Of a DNA stretch of 64,000 nucleotides, positions 35,483-59,200 are shown piece by piece. The stretch comes from Metridium senile (lineage: Eukaryota; Cnidaria; Anthozoa; Actiniaria; Metridiidae). The notes under the pieces are model-generated. The model made no database searches. It had not been told where the DNA came from and worked only from the letters and a program-made list of their open reading frames with translations. Numbering within the stretch: position 1 is the first letter of the stretch; the number at the start of each line of letters is the position of its first letter. The stretch spans positions 2,005,501 through 2,069,500 of the forward strand of contig OX459103.1 in the NCBI GenBank assembly GCA_949775045.1. The letters are read 5' to 3'. The translations under genes and the position numbers were made by a program.

Positions 35483-36262
35483 TTATATAGATATCAATGA
35501 AATACCAGGATTTATTTTCTTCCCGCTGTGGTTTGTTTTGGTCGGGGTTTCCGCCGTTTGTGTCATTTCCTTCAAAAGACTGTTTAACATGTTTACTCCC
35601 ATCGGTTCAGCTTTAAACCATTTGGAATCCTTTGCCAATAACTCACCTTGTGATTTAAAGTGATTTACGGCCAAATAGAAGCACGACTCGGGTTCTAACA
35701 TAGTTTGTCGTCGTTTTCGTTCAACAGAATTGGCAGCTTTGTTGGCGTACATTCACGGTTTGCCCTGGCGTTGATTCTGTGGATTTTCTCCAGTTCTAGT
35801 TTTTGTTTGCCGTTCAGAGAACTCAAGATATTCCATTCCTTTCTTGTCTGTCTTTAAAACGACATCTCCTCAGCATAATTATCTTTCCTCTGTGCATCCA
35901 CGTAAACCAAAGTGAATCACGTTGTTTAGCCAAACTGTGTTCTGCAAAGCTTGTGGTGAGCTTATTCCGAGCAATTTTTTCTAAAATAAAATCTCAATTT
36001 CATTCTTCTTGCCTTTTGCTTACTGTCTGTACTTTCTGTTCCTACTATTTCTGTTGTTAAGAGATTAATATCAAACTCAGAAAACAGTTCAAAGTTCTCG
36101 TTCTAAGTTGAATGAAAAGTGAAAAGAAACCGCGAAGAAAGTAGTCATGGCAACTGTGATATCTTCACATGTGAAAGATATGATATCTTCACTGTGTAGA
36201 ATGTACGAAGTTTTCGACACCGGATAAATCCTGGTATTCCATTTATATCTATATAATAAAAT
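35483..36262 (-). mobile_element. Element with a Crypton-like recombinase remnant
   Basis: Bounded by TATAGATATCAATGAAATACC then AGGATTTAT and an imperfect complement at about 36224-36258. The minus-strand frame 35752-35483 (89 codons) contains MLEPESCFYLAVN, WFKAEPMGVN and TKTNHSGKK. This resembles the part of Crypton-derived (DUF3504-type) tyrosine recombinases around the W-x-G-x-N and TNHS-x-R-K motifs. The frame stops soon after, and no complete active site is present, so it is a remnant. Confidence 0.55.
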
Positions 36263-36904
36263 TATTTTACGCAAAAGCATGTTTTGAGATTCTATTGTTC
36301 ATATTCTCGACGGTGATTGAATAATAGGACCTCGGCTGAAGTATTACACTAGTTGCACTGTATCCCCGCATTTAAACCATGGAGGCCCTGTTAGGGGGGG
36401 TCTGAATAATCCATAATCCTGATTGAGGTTCATAAATAATCGGTAATCCTAAATTGTAAATAATGATTACAAAAATAAATTACAAACAAGTAATCCTAAA
36501 TCCTCAATTGGTCCTAAATGCTGCAAAAATCAACCATAAACTTTAAACTTTTGGGTCAATAATCCATATCCCTGCTCTAAAAACCCCTAATAATCCATAA
36601 TCCTAAAACCCTAACAGGGTCTCATCATGAATCATAGATCATTAGTCATAAACCGCTGAAGCTGTGTACTGGCATTACTGATTTACATGCATCGGTGACT
36701 TGAGAATCGAAGTCACTGTGTAATCATGCGGTGTTCAGAAGGCATAACTGCATAATACAGCATCGACCATTACAGTAGTCCCAGCTTTTGTGATATGTTA
36801 ATTAGCTTTTGAACACGACGGATCGTACGTTTGATCAGGTGAATTTACAATAAGCGCAGTTCACGACAAAAACTAAGGCGTGGTATTTGCTCCAAAGCAT
36901 TAAG

Positions 36905-37018
36905 CCACACATTCACAAAAATGAACATGTGAGTAGAGTTGTGTGCAAAAATATATATTGAACGTAGATGTACGTAGTCACTGTGAATCTCCCTAATTAG
37001 TAGGACTATTGTGTCTAA
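36905..37018 (+). mobile_element. SINE tail fragment
   Basis: TTCACAAAAATGAACATGTG followed by AGTTGTGTGCAAAAATATAT and a TCCCTAATTAGTAGG end. It corresponds to the 3' part of the SINE at 2140-2413 and 9105-9308. Another fragment is at 41262-41340. Confidence 0.55.
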
Positions 37019-37214
37019 GGCCCCGTTTACACGAATCCTGATACTTTTGAAACCGCATACTTTTTGATGCGAATCGGCCTATCGTCCACACGAATCCATT
37101 GAATCCGGTCACCGAAACCGCATACTTTTACTTGAATCCTCCGGATAAAAGGATTCGTGTGGACGCAAATATTTCTATGCGGTTTCAGCCGGATCGGATT
37201 CGTGTAGACGAGGC
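37019..37214. mobile_element. Fold-back MITE family D, copy 1
   Basis: Ends GGCCCCGTTTACACGAATCC and complement of GGATTCGTGTAGACGAGGCC; inner ACCGCATACTTTTT repeats. A reverse-oriented copy is at 51535-51731. Confidence 0.8.
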
Positions 37215-37369
37215 CTAAGTGCTAAATACATTGAGGCGTTAAAAAGGTTTTTATTCAATTCACATGTTGCTTTTTGAACAAGGAAAACATTTCTAAATTT
37301 AAAACCAAAAAAACCGTCTTAGTAATTCAGAAATAGCAAATAGTGTTAATGTGTTAGTTATTATTAATA

Positions 37370-38075
37370 ATAAAAAAATAATAAATAAATAAATAAATAA
37401 ATAAACAACAAATCAAACAAACTTAAATTACATATTGATATGTTTATAAATAAGGGAAGAAAATGGTAAAACTCTAGTGGCAAGTGTGAGTAGTCTTCCC
37501 AATTTATAGTGGGACACTTGTGTCTGCATGTTAAATACATTAAGTTTTTATTCAATTCACATGTTGCTTTTTGAACTAGAAATACATATCTATATTTAAA
37601 ACCAAAAAAAACGACTTACTTATTCAGAAATAACAAATAAACAACACACCAAACAAACTTAAATTACATATTGATATGTTTATAAATAAGGGAAGAAAAT
37701 GGCAAAACTCTAGTGGCAAGGTAGAGAAAAACATACTCAAACAAACTCAGCTCATGATTGATTTTCATGAGGAAAGAAAAAAGTAAACCTTCGCCCAAGG
37801 GAGAGAAAAACACATCAAACAAACACAACTCACATGTTGATATTTATGCAGAAGAAAACAATATGGAAGGGAGAGAAAAACACATTTAACAAACTCAACT
37901 AGCTTCAACTCACATGTTGATTTTTATGAAAAAGGAATACGGTGAACCATCGTGGCAAGGCAGAGAAAAACAAATCAAACAACCTCAACTCACATGTTGA
38001 TCTTTATAGAAAGGAACAGTAAACCATCGTGACAAGTGTGAGAAAAACACATCAAACAAACTCGATCAGTACCAG
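37370..38075. repeat. Tandem copies of a SINE internal segment
   Basis: Five or so copies of ACACATCAAACAAACTCAAC, then TCACATGTTGATTTTTATG, then a GTAAACC-CGTGGCAAG segment. The same words occur in the SINEs at 2140 and 9105. Also two copies of a TTTATAAATAAGGGAAGAAA block with ATTCAATTCACATGTTGC. Confidence 0.6.
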
Positions 38076-40320
38076 TATCGACGGTTGATTTATTATAAAC
38101 GCATGTCTCCACAAGAGGTCATGTTCCTTGACAACATAACCTGGGAAAAACAAAAATAGTACATTTATGCCACGCTCAATATATATAATGATGATATCTG
38201 AACCTGGGTTTCGCATTGGAATTATGTCTTCCTGTTTACCTTGTTCTTGAAATGAAATTCCTTTTCTACCTCAGTTATTCATTCATCCATTCATATATTC
38301 GTGTATAATGTCTTAACACATTCATTCATCTATATGTTTCACCATTTACAAAACCATTTATTTTTACAAATATTTATATACAGCCGTTTACACAACGTTT
38401 GTCCAAAGTTACAAGTCGAAAATAGTAAAATGTTAGGAATTAATTTCTCATACAAGCAAAAAGATGGTCAGTAATCCACCAGAAAAACTTATTTTGATCT
38501 TTAAATATACTTTTAGCTACCATAATCAAGGCGGATGCCAATTTTGAGCTTCATTGTGCACTACTATTGTTAATAAATATACTGATTTATGCAGTATATA
38601 TTCAGATTAATATGTGATTTATTCATTACTCGGCTGGATTCGTCATCCAATGCATCATTTTATTCTACCTGGCTTTTAAGGAAAAAGAAAGATAAAAGCA
38701 AATTAACATCTAAAAACGGTTTAAAACTTCCCGTTGTAAAGTTCCGTTGCTAACAGGTCATTGAACACTTAAGCATTACCATGCATTAACATAATCAATT
38801 CATAAATTCAGTAATCGTCAAATTATCTCCTAATTGGTTCATTAATTGCTTAAGTTAATTATAATTTTATTTCAACATTCATTTAGTGGATCTTCATTAC
38901 ATTCTGCTTGAGACATTAACTATAGTTCATTAGGTTCAGAATCAAAAGGGTACAAACTATTCAAATATTAGACACCTAAGGCAATACCTTACTATACTGC
39001 ATTCACACCATTCACAAGTCAGACACCAATTAACAACAACAGCCAACCGATCACAGTTCACTTCAACACTTACTACATTTGAAAATACACTTACACTTAC
39101 ATTTGAAAACTTACTATTTTAAACAGCATTATAAATAATTTATTTAATTTTACTTATCAATATTATAATTATAATATCATTATTGCTTCTTATGGTTTTT
39201 AATAGTAGCAAACTCTATTGGAACAATGACACTTTTCTTACATTACAATGTTATAATTTTTCATTTTATTCATTTATATATATTGATAATTGTATACGAC
39301 AGCGCAGGTGATAATTTTTATTGAACCTGCGCTTTATAAATCATTAAATTATTATTATTACTACAGGGTTCAAACAATTTACAATTCACAAACCAAAAAA
39401 AAAGTATTTTACAAGACTACTGTTTCACGTCCAGAAGATTGCGCTTCACCATCATTATCACCACGTATCTAGACTTTTCTCACGATCCAAACTAAAGCAG
39501 CTAATCATATGCAAATGACTTGACTCATTAAAAACTGTTACTTCATTACAATGCAACTAATAAAACCGGGTCCACCCCAAAAAAAATTAAAAAAATAGTT
39601 TTTGAGATCAAACAAAAAAGCGTACGGGTTATGACAGGCTATGATGTTTCTTATTCACTCTTTATCTATTCCGTTTACATATAATTCCAATTATAAGCAT
39701 TTTTAGCAACAAAGAGTCAAACATTTGTAGAGATTATATTATTTATACTCTCGATCGTGATTGGCTAATTATGTTTTAGTGGTCCCGTTTTCAGTAGTCG
39801 CACTGTAAACTTTGCAGTCAAAGTGAAGCTCTCCGGACATTTGAATAAAATTAATAAAATGGGTAAGGTTTTTTTCCACGCTTATTCCTATTTTAGTCTT
39901 CCTGTTATTTTGTTTTCGTAAATTCGGTGAACCACATCTATGAAAGGTGACATGTATAAATCTTAATAATGAATCATTTTTGACAAATATTTCAGACAAA
40001 CAACAAACCAAATGACACGTGCTGAGACTTTTTTTTGTGATGTTTGTTTATCTCGACTCGTTTGTTTGTGACTTTCTCAAGTATCTTGTTTGTAGGAATC
40101 CAAACCCACAAACTATCCAATAAAATTCACAAAACCTTTTCAAAATTGATGAATAACTTTATGATTCTTCCGTCCTACTCAGAAAACATTTTCAACTCCA
40201 GAAATAGATTCCCACATATTCTTGTTCCATAGAAACTATTCTACGTATTGAGTCACCCCAGTCGTTTCCATGATAATCTATGATTTAAGAATGCCAAAGC
40301 AACAAAGAAGGAAGGTCATA
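38076..40320. other. Intergenic DNA upstream of the TSP1-array gene
   Basis: Segments at about 38995-39060 and 39655-39830 recur at 51735-52030 (AAGTCAGACACCAA, ACTCTCGATCGTGATTGGCTAATTATG). No supported gene. Confidence 0.4.
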
Positions 40321-40327
40321 GGATACC

Positions 40328-40335
40328 TATATAAG
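40328..40335 (+). promoter_or_regulatory. TATA box of the TSP1-array gene
   Basis: TATATAAG, 66 bp upstream of the ATG; identical to the box of the paralogue at 10238-10245. Confidence 0.7.
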
Positions 40336-40393
40336 GAGGCGTTGTTCACTGGCCATTTACACCTTGAGCTTTCTTACATCAAGAAGAGTCAAG

Positions 40394-50873
<10,480 letters not shown>

Positions 50874-51534
50874 AGACCACCCAACCAAAGAACAGCAACG
50901 ACAAGGATAAATATAGAATTAAACTAAAACCCAGTTAACTAAAAACAGGGCTTCATAACATGCTAAAAAGGTTGGTATTCACCGAGTAAAGGCATACATA
51001 CTGAACAAAATAAACTAAAAAGGTTTGTAAATTTAAAAAAGAAATAAAATCACATTTCAAAGTTAAATGATGTTTTCTTTGTCTCTGCGCGCACGGCGAT
51101 TAAAAGAAGTTTACGGCATTCATGAGCTGTGATGGAGAGGAATGTACTCTGAGAGAAATCAAAAGAAATACAATAGTCCCCTTTAAAGTCCCCTGAGCCG
51201 AGGTAGCCGAGCCTTTGCATCAAAGCGAGACGAACGTTGATCTTGCAAAGATAGAGACCTTGCAACACCTTGCTGGACAATTATTCACGTGTCTCTATCA
51301 TTGCAAGCTCAACGTTCGTCTCGCTTCGCGGGCCCGGATATTCTTCAAGATGGCCCAGGGGACTGTGAAGGGTTGTAAACTTTGAAATAGTAATTCCTAA
51401 ATTGTTAATAAATAAATAAATTGTTAATAAATAAATAGTAATTCCTTGAGTCTCAAGGTCCAAAAAATGAAGAGGAACCTCGCCGAAGATTGGCAGAACC
51501 GTGAACGGAAAAATATCTGACAGAGAGCAACTTA

Positions 51535-51731
51535 GGCCTCGTCTACACGAATCCGATCCGGCTGAAACCGCATAGAAATATTTGCGTCCACACGAATCCG
51601 CGAATCCGGAGGATTCAAGTAAAAGTATGCGGTTTCGGTGACCGGATTCACTGCATTCGTGTGGACGATAGGCCGATTCGCATCAAAAAGTATGCGGTTT
51701 CAAAAGTATCCGGATCCGTGTAAACGGGGTC
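51535..51731. mobile_element. Fold-back MITE family D, copy 2
   Basis: GGCCTCGTCTACACGAATCC at the left, GTGTAAACGGGGTC at the right. Reverse-complement sister of 37019-37214. Confidence 0.8.
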
Positions 51732-51734
51732 TGA

Positions 51735-52050
51735 AACAAGTCAGACACCAACAACAACAGCCAACCAATCACAGTTCACTTACTACAGCGTTCAAACAAT
51801 TCACAAACCAAAACCAAATTATTTTTATTTTTAAGACTATTACAAGATCTATTTTTAAATAAATAGATCAAATCTTTATCTATTCCGTTCACATATAATG
51901 AAAATTACTAGCATTTTAAGCAAAAAAGTCAAACATTTGTAATGCTTCTATTGTTTATACTCTCGATCGTGATTGGCTAATTATGTTTTACTGGTCCCGA
52001 TTTCGATAGTCGCACTGTAAACTTTGCTTTAAATTTTAAGTGAGATAGAG
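51735..52050. repeat. Dispersed repeat shared with 38995-39830
   Basis: AAGTCAGACACCAACAACAA and ACTCTCGATCGTGATTGGCT followed by AATTATGTTTTA. In the 39-kb copy the two parts lie further apart. Family unknown. Confidence 0.55.
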
Positions 52051-52054
52051 ATAG

Positions 52055-53200
52055 AGATAGCTTTATTATATACATAATAACTCCTAATAAAATGAAATAT
52101 GAATCATTTTACAAATATAAGGGGAAAAAATATATCTATATAAACTTTTACAACAATTGTGTGAATTATCGCGCGCTGATTGGTTGATTTACCGTTGTAC
52201 TGAACAGTGCTCACGTCTTCATGTCACATAACACTCGTGCGGAATTGAGGGAAAGTTTGTCATCGATCACAAAGTTTTTTCATCAAAAAAGGATTTTAAA
52301 AACAAGTTTATGGATAAACTATCAATCGGTATTACTTTTCTGTAAGTAGCAAATTGTAATAAATGTAACTATGCTGTCATGGAGTTGTTGTCGTTTTAAT
52401 TTTATGCGTTTTTTCAGTCTTTTCCACAAATTTTCACTTAACAATCAATTCTGTAGTCTTTTTAACAAAAACGTGCTCAAAATTACATTTTTGACGAACA
52501 ATACCATTCGTTCAGGACTAATTTGAAAAACCCAGATTGTTGTTAAAGGTTAGACATATCAGGTATTCTGTAATCTTCTATATGATCAGTTTAATGTATT
52601 TGAAATGCAATTTTTTGAAAAGGTAAAACCTGAACCCAGCTAATCGGCCGTGTTTGACGTTCTTGTACTTTTACTTTTCTAACTTCACTTAGCAGTCTCT
52701 CAAGACAAACAGTGCACTGTATTTCTGTATGAAAATAAGCTTATTTGTTTTTTTCCGGCTGAAAAAAGATCATTTTCGTAAATTGTGTGATTTTCCGTAG
52801 CTTGAAGAGAAACCATTGAGTTCGATGCGTGACAAATTCTTCATTTTTCGTCCGTTAACTGACATTTTACTTTTTGTACATTTATTTTGGTTTGTGTTGT
52901 AAAAAACGCATCGAATGTGGTTTAGCGTTGTCTGTACTCACTTATCGACAACGATATTCGTCATGACAGTGGTCAAAATGTGTTGCTGACTCACTGCGCG
53001 TCGTGAGTCCACAACATTTTGATAAGAGTACAGACAACGATAAACCACATTCGCTTTGCTAAATATCTATTATTATATAATAAGTTTATAAAATCTATCA
53101 TAATGACTATTTTATAAAATGTAAAGGACTATATATATCGATAATATTTACAAATAGATAATAAAAAGATTGGTATTAGAGTCTTAGGCACAATTAAAAC
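52055..53200. other. Repeat-derived DNA, no supported gene
   Basis: Starts with (GATAGA)n, and includes an inverted repeat at 52913-53052 (GAATGTGGTTTAGCGTTGTC and complement). No recognised coding. Confidence 0.45.
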
Positions 53201-53209
53201 AGTTTTTTA

Positions 53210-55506
53210 CTATAAAAGCGTTCTTGTGCCTATTAGTTTTGCATCTTGGAAGACGAAAGTGTCGTTTGTTTCTTGTGTTGGCTGTGCTGTCGTTGAGTGG
53301 TGGCAGAAGGTGATAAAGTTCATGGTTTGTGACGTCATCCATGATCTCTCTAAACTAGGAGGAGGCTTGGTCTTGTCTTCTAGAAAATAGTGTAGGGACA
53401 TGGATGAGTTAGGTTTTATAATTCTCATTAGTTGTGGTTACACTGGAGTCATTTACCGCGGTAAAAGTCCCAAACACCACGGTAAACACGTTTTTGTAGT
53501 GTAACCGACATTTCCCGAGGTAAATTCACCGCGGTGAATAACCATGGATACGTCAAAAAGAACAAAAGAATTCCCCATGACAGTTCCCGAGCTCAAAAGC
53601 TACATTTTTCTGTTCCCCAAGGTAAAGAAACCAATCAGATTGCTTCGGTTAGATAATCCAGGAAACGACATGCTGTGAGCATGGTAGACCAGATTGAAGA
53701 TTAGGGTCAGAGTCAAATTTTTACCAAGGGGAATCGGTTTATGTGTAACCGGTATCACCAAGGTAAATAAAATACCACGGTAACTAAACCTAGGTAAGTC
53801 TACCACGGGAAATCGAATTTTGAGCTCAAGTGTAACCACAACTATTGCTCGCTTTTGTAAATTTGCCAAGTCGTTTGACAGATACTGTGGAAGAACATGG
53901 TGGAAAACAGGACTAGCGTACTCGGAGACTGGGCGGATACACGTTTAATAAGTAGAAGAGTAGTAAGTCCTTACATAGTAATTTGGCATGCTTGAGTTGT
54001 CTAAGGAAATATAGGCGGGTTGCTACTTGTTTGCATATGTTTTCCACATGTAAGTTCCACTTTAAATCATTGGACACAATAAGACCAAGTAGTTTGGCAG
54101 AAGAGACGACACCAGTAGCCTTTCCATTGATGATAATGAGGGCAGCTGTAAAACCTGATCTGCAGAATGTTATCTTAATTTCTTTACACTTAGTTTAATT
54201 TAGTTGGAATCCATTGGCTTTTGTCTTCTCAATAAGTTCATCCACTTTTAATTGTAAGGTACTGTTTTCGTTCTTGTTTACCGATTCTGACAGTGTTGTG
54301 TCGTCGACGTACTTCCACAGAACTGAGTTAGACACTGACAGAGCGTTGATCATAATGAAAAAGCTTAAGAGCCATGGACCGACCTTGGTCCCTTGGGGGA
54401 CACCGGTCGTGACGTCACCCCATTGTGAAAAACAGTCATTGTTGATTTTCTTGTCAGTCAAAAAATCAGTAATCCAACCCAGGGCGTGTCTTGGGATGCT
54501 GTACGACATCATCTTGTGAAGTAGTACATGGTGGTTCATCAGGTCGAAAGCTTTCAGGAAATCAAAAAACATGACTCGTGTAGTTGAACCGTTGCCATCT
54601 GTGGATTCTGACCATACATACTAATTAGGGCTTGTGTAGTACTTTATCGCGGTATGGTACCAAATCGCTGTGGGTCAAACTTTTCGAGGCCGGCAGGTTT
54701 CACATAGGCATTAACGATGTATTCTTCAGCAATTTTTAAGATGATCGGAGTCAAGGATATTCGCGTAAGATCCGCGTAAGAACGATAGCAGGAACGGCAA
54801 GGAATGTGCAAAGGTGATAATTGTAATATTGTTTAAACTGGTCGTCTGATTGGTTGAAACATGAAAAATTGCCATAACTTTGTGGATAATCAAATCAACT
54901 TATTTCTTATTTATGCAATAATTTCTTTATACAAATAGTTCTACTAAGGTTAAATTATAGAGAAATTCTATGTGGTGAACACTGGAAATTGTCTGATTGC
55001 TTTACAACTTTTAACTCTATATAAAATTTTGCAGAAACGCGTAAGCACAAATTGTTCTTCCAAAACTGGCTGTGTATATGTCAATACATTCCATTAGAAA
55101 AAATCTCACAATTTGGATGTGGGGAAAGTGAAATGCCGCAGAACAAAAGGAAGTGCTATTGTTTTTATAAGGATCATTACTTAATGTCCTCAACCGATTT
55201 TTGCTTGGGAGCTGGTACTACATCAGCTCTTTTCCATGACGATGGAAGGCGATCTTCACGGAAGGAGGTATTAATGGTCTGACAGATGGGTTCGGCCAGA
55301 ATGTCAGCGTTTTCTTTCAGTAAGCAGGCTGGGATGTTATCTGGGCCATGAGCTTTGGATATGTTCAGCTTGCTCAGCTTCTGGAAAACTGATTCCCTAG
55401 AGACCTCTAGAGGTGGATAATCTGTATTCTCAGACAGGAGATTAAGGGAGTAGTGTGATGGCAGTGGTCTGAACTCTTGCATAGGTGCAAGGAATGTCTC
55501 ATGCAA
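53210..55506 (-). mobile_element. Broken CR1-like LINE (reverse transcriptase)
   Basis: Minus-strand pieces in RT order. 55506-55177 has SKAHGPDNIPACLLKENAD and WKRADVVPAPKQKS. About 54760-54650 has ISLTPIILKIAEEYI and AYVKPAGL. 54640-54195 has FFDFLKAFDLMNHHVL, GVPQGTKVGPWLLSF and the catalytic YVDD of WKYVDDTT. 54195-53850 has AKLLGLIVSNDLKWN and ANLQKRA. 53428-53210 continues with RIIKPNSS. The order is CR1/Jockey-like. The element is dead: it has a stop, a frameshift near 54590, an insertion of about 400 bp (about 54770-55176) and a MITE at 53431-53842. Confidence 0.85.
53431..53842. mobile_element. 412-bp MITE inserted in the LINE
   Basis: Ends GTTGTGGTTACACT and complement, flanked by TA. 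Inner repeats of ACCGCGGTAAA and TACCACGG. The LINE reads QKRA on one side and RIIKP on the other, so the insertion point is visible. Confidence 0.8.
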
Positions 55507-55940
55507 TAATAATAATTAATAATAATAATTTTTATTTATAAAGCGCAAATACAAATCTGTTCTAAGCGCTATACATTGATTGTTACAAACAACAACAACA
55601 GTAACAAAAAGACGTAATTACAAAGACTAAATTACAAAGACTTGGTAATATCAGTACGTGCGGTATAGTAGACGAAGGGGTACTGCCACTGAGTTTTTTA
55701 ACTTCAAACCACCATGCAGATGGTTTGCATTGTTTTAGATGAAATACTTTGGTCTTGAAATACTTAGCACGACACTTTTTACGTTCGCAGCTGACCTTGT
55801 TTCTTTAGCAACGGAAATCGTCAATGTTACCATTAAATAATATAGTAGGGCATCTTATTGGAGAGTTGTACTAATTAGCAAGGTTAGTTAGAATTAGGTC
55901 TAACATTATTTCACCACGAGTTGGGAATTTGATAATTTCT
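55502..55940. repeat. TTTATTTATAAAGCGC dispersed element and flank
   Basis: (AAT)n, TTTTTATTTATAAAGCGCAA, AAGCGCTATACATTGATTG. Related to 7150-7260 and 43559-44010. Sequence from 55640 to 55940 is unrecognised. Confidence 0.55.
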
Positions 55941-56191
55941 TTAATTGCCGTGCGCGCAGAGACAAAGAAAACATCATTTAACTTTGAAATGTGATTTTAT
56001 TTCTATTTTAAATTTACAAAATGTTTTAGTTTATTTTGTTCAGTTTTCATGCCTTTACTTGGTGAATACCAACGTTTTAGCATGTTATGAAGCCCTGTTT
56101 TAAGTTAACTGTGTTTTAGTTTAATTCTATATTAATCGTTTGGGGTGTTTTGTCCTTGATCTGAGGTTGCTGTTCTTTGGTTGGGTGGTCT

Positions 56192-56211
56192 TTAGTATGC
56201 TGGCGGTGGTA
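56192..56211 (-). CDS. Terminal exon, tail VPPPAY
   Basis: Minus strand: TTTTTACAG, then TA CCA CCG CCA GCA TAC TAA. AATAAA signals follow on minus at about 56035-56030 and 56001-55996. Confidence 0.75.
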
Positions 56212-59200
56212 CTGTAAAAATAGTTTAGTGATTAGATTTTTTTGATAACATTTTTAAAGCAATAATCATTGCGGCACGACTACTTAAAAACATTCCTTTC
56301 CACAGTTCCATTTAGTGACCACGAATGATAGTTCCAAGTCGAGGTTGGAGTTGCTGCGGATGATAAATTATGGTTTTGCTATTTGTAGCAACTCCAGCCT
56401 CGACTTCCAAGTTTTATTAGTGGTCTCTGAACTAAACTGTGAAAAGGTCTTTTGCAAATTATAAATTGATTTCGGTTTATTTGATCTGTCGACCATTCTT
56501 AAGACGGAGTTTACATCAAATTAACCAATGAATTTACGAGTAAACGTGCAAGGTCCGCATCAAAACGGATTGACGGCTCAGAAAAAACATAGAATCAATT
56601 TTATCACTATCAGCTATGCGTCGTACTTCTCCTAACGCTCCTCTCGTCTTCTTAAAATTCCCACGTGCTCTACACCTCGATAAAGCACGATGCTTTTTTC
56701 TATTTATTCAACTTACCATATGGGCATGCCGCATTTGGTGTACACTTCTTTGTCTCTTGGGCTGGTCCGACACATTTGGCACCACCGCATTTGGGGTATG
56801 GTTTGCAACATAGACGCGTTCTCTTCTGGTAACCAACTTCATAGTTCGTAGCTCTACAGGTAATGCTACAGGGTGTCCAGGCAGACCAGGCTCCATAGCC
56901 TCCATTGACTGGAATTACAATAAAAGGTTCATTGGTACCTTTACTGTTTATTATTAATGGACGATATAAATAAATAATAAATATATAAACTTGATTGGGT
57001 AAACAGATAAAGTATAAACTTATTTTCAATCTTGCAATAACATTGCAATAACAGGTAACGTGACCTGTATATCTCCCTTAAATCAAATAGGGAAAATAAG
57101 AAATAGCAAGAGCACATTTATATTAATAAAAGCGAAAGTTTCAGCTTAAAATACCAAACACAGGTGGAGAAGTTACAGTGAATATGAGTTTTACTAAAAA
57201 AAAGTAAAGCATTACAAAAAGACGTTGTACATACCTTTACAGCATTTCAGGTTGCATGTCCTCGATTGCTTCTTAGCTCCACTACATCCCTTTCCACCAT
57301 AGTATGGTCTTGGATTGGTACATGTACGGGATCTGTAGCACACTCCACCACCACATGGTTTGTTACATTTACCGTAAGAAGACCATTGTGACCAACCACC
57401 GTTAACTAAAATAAACATCAAAGTAGTTTAGAGGGTCACTTGTTTCAAAATCGTTCGTGTTTTATCGTTCGTTTTTTTTTTTGGTCCTAGCACATTTTTA
57501 GCTTTTTAGTTATTGGCTAGGGCCAGTACCTACTATACTTGTAATTGTAAATTGTAAATTGTAATCTCTTGTAAATTCTAGGTGCAATAAAATTGTTGTT
57601 GTTGTTGTTGTTGTTGTTTTAAAGTCATATACTCAACCTAAACATTCGACTTAAAACATTTCTTCATGTGTAGTGATGATGATAATAATTAATGTTAACG
57701 TTGTTGTTGTTGATGATGATAATGATATTTGTTGCATGCAGATGTACGTTGGTGATGATGTTGGTAGTAATGTTGTTAGTCATCTGGTGATGAAGATGTT
57801 GGTAATAATGTTGGTAATGATGTTGGTAATGCTGTTGGTAATGATGCGACCAGGGTTAGTGGATATATCCCCTCCCTGCAGTAGAATCTGGCGAGAAGCA
57901 CTCGAGTTTGGATAGTAGAGGCAATTGGAACGAGATCTTTTAAGTTTCCGATGAGTAAACTTCAAAATCCTGCTCAACTGGAGTGAATAATTCGCTTGGT
58001 TGAACGTACAGCCAACTCCATTGTTTGTAGGTGACGAGAAGATTTTTGAATATAGCATAGTGGATGACAATAGATAGTTGAGCCCATTGTTAGAAGACAA
58101 TAGATGGTTGGAACTATTGATTGATGACAATAGATAGTTAGATAACCTATTGTTAGAGGAACCAGCAGCGAGCGTTAGATTTTTAATAAGCAGCAAAGCC
58201 GAGTCCACCAAATAGTGATTTTCCGTTGCCTGTCGACGATTTTCAGCACTTTCATTGCCCCTGTGTGTACTTGAGTAGGTTAGCAAATGTTGTTCATGCT
58301 TGTTTTTCCAGTTGGGACTCCCTGGTAGAAGCAAGGAGAGCAAAAGGACGGTGCCAAGCAAAATGCGTCCGAGCCTCATTTGAATATTTATCTTTGATGA
58401 TGACAGTGGTGATGTTGGTAAAAATGTACGTTGGTGATGATGTTGGTAGTAATGTTGATGATGTTGGTGATGATGTTGGTAATGATGTTGGTAATGATGT
58501 TTGTGATGATGACAGTGGTGATGATGTTGGTAATGATGTTGGTGATGATGTTGGTAATGATGTTGTAATGATGTTGGTAATGATGTTGGTAATGATGTTA
58601 GTAGTAATGTTGATGATGTTGGTAATGATGTTGGTAATAATGTTGGTGATGATGTTGGTAATGATGTTGGTAATGATGTTGGTAATGATGTTAGTAATAA
58701 TGTTGGTACTGATGTTGGTCATGATGTTGGTAATGATGTTGGTAGTAATGTGGGTAATGATGTTGGTGATGATGTTGGTAATGATGTTGGTAATAATGTT
58801 GGTGATGATGTTAGTAATGATGTTGGTGATGATGTTGGTAATGATGTTGGTAATGATGTTGGTGATAATGTTGGTGGTGATGTTGGTAATGATGTTGGTA
58901 ATGATGTTGGTAGTAAGGTTGGTGATGATGTTGGTAATGATGTTGGTACTGATGTTGGTGATGATGTTGGTAATGATGTTGGTAATGATGTTGGTAATGA
59001 TGTTGGTGATAATGTTGGTGGTGATGTTGGTAATGATGTTGGTAATGATGTTGGTAGTAAGGTTGGTAATGATGTTGGTAATGATGTTGGTGGTGATGTT
59101 GGTAATGATGTTGGTAGTAATGTTGGTGGTGATGTTGGTAATGATGTTGGTAATGATGTTGGTACTGATGTTGGTAATGATGTTGGTACTGATGTTGGTG

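Larger units (their letters stand above)
55945..57190 (-). repeat. Inverted duplicate of the 3' end of the TSP1-array gene (arm 2)
   Basis: Read on minus, it matches 48690-51110: exon 48977-49165, its introns, the terminal exon and the 3' UTR to GCGCGCAGAGACAAAG. The piggyBac-like element is missing in this arm. Arms are separated by about 4.8 kb. Confidence 0.88.
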
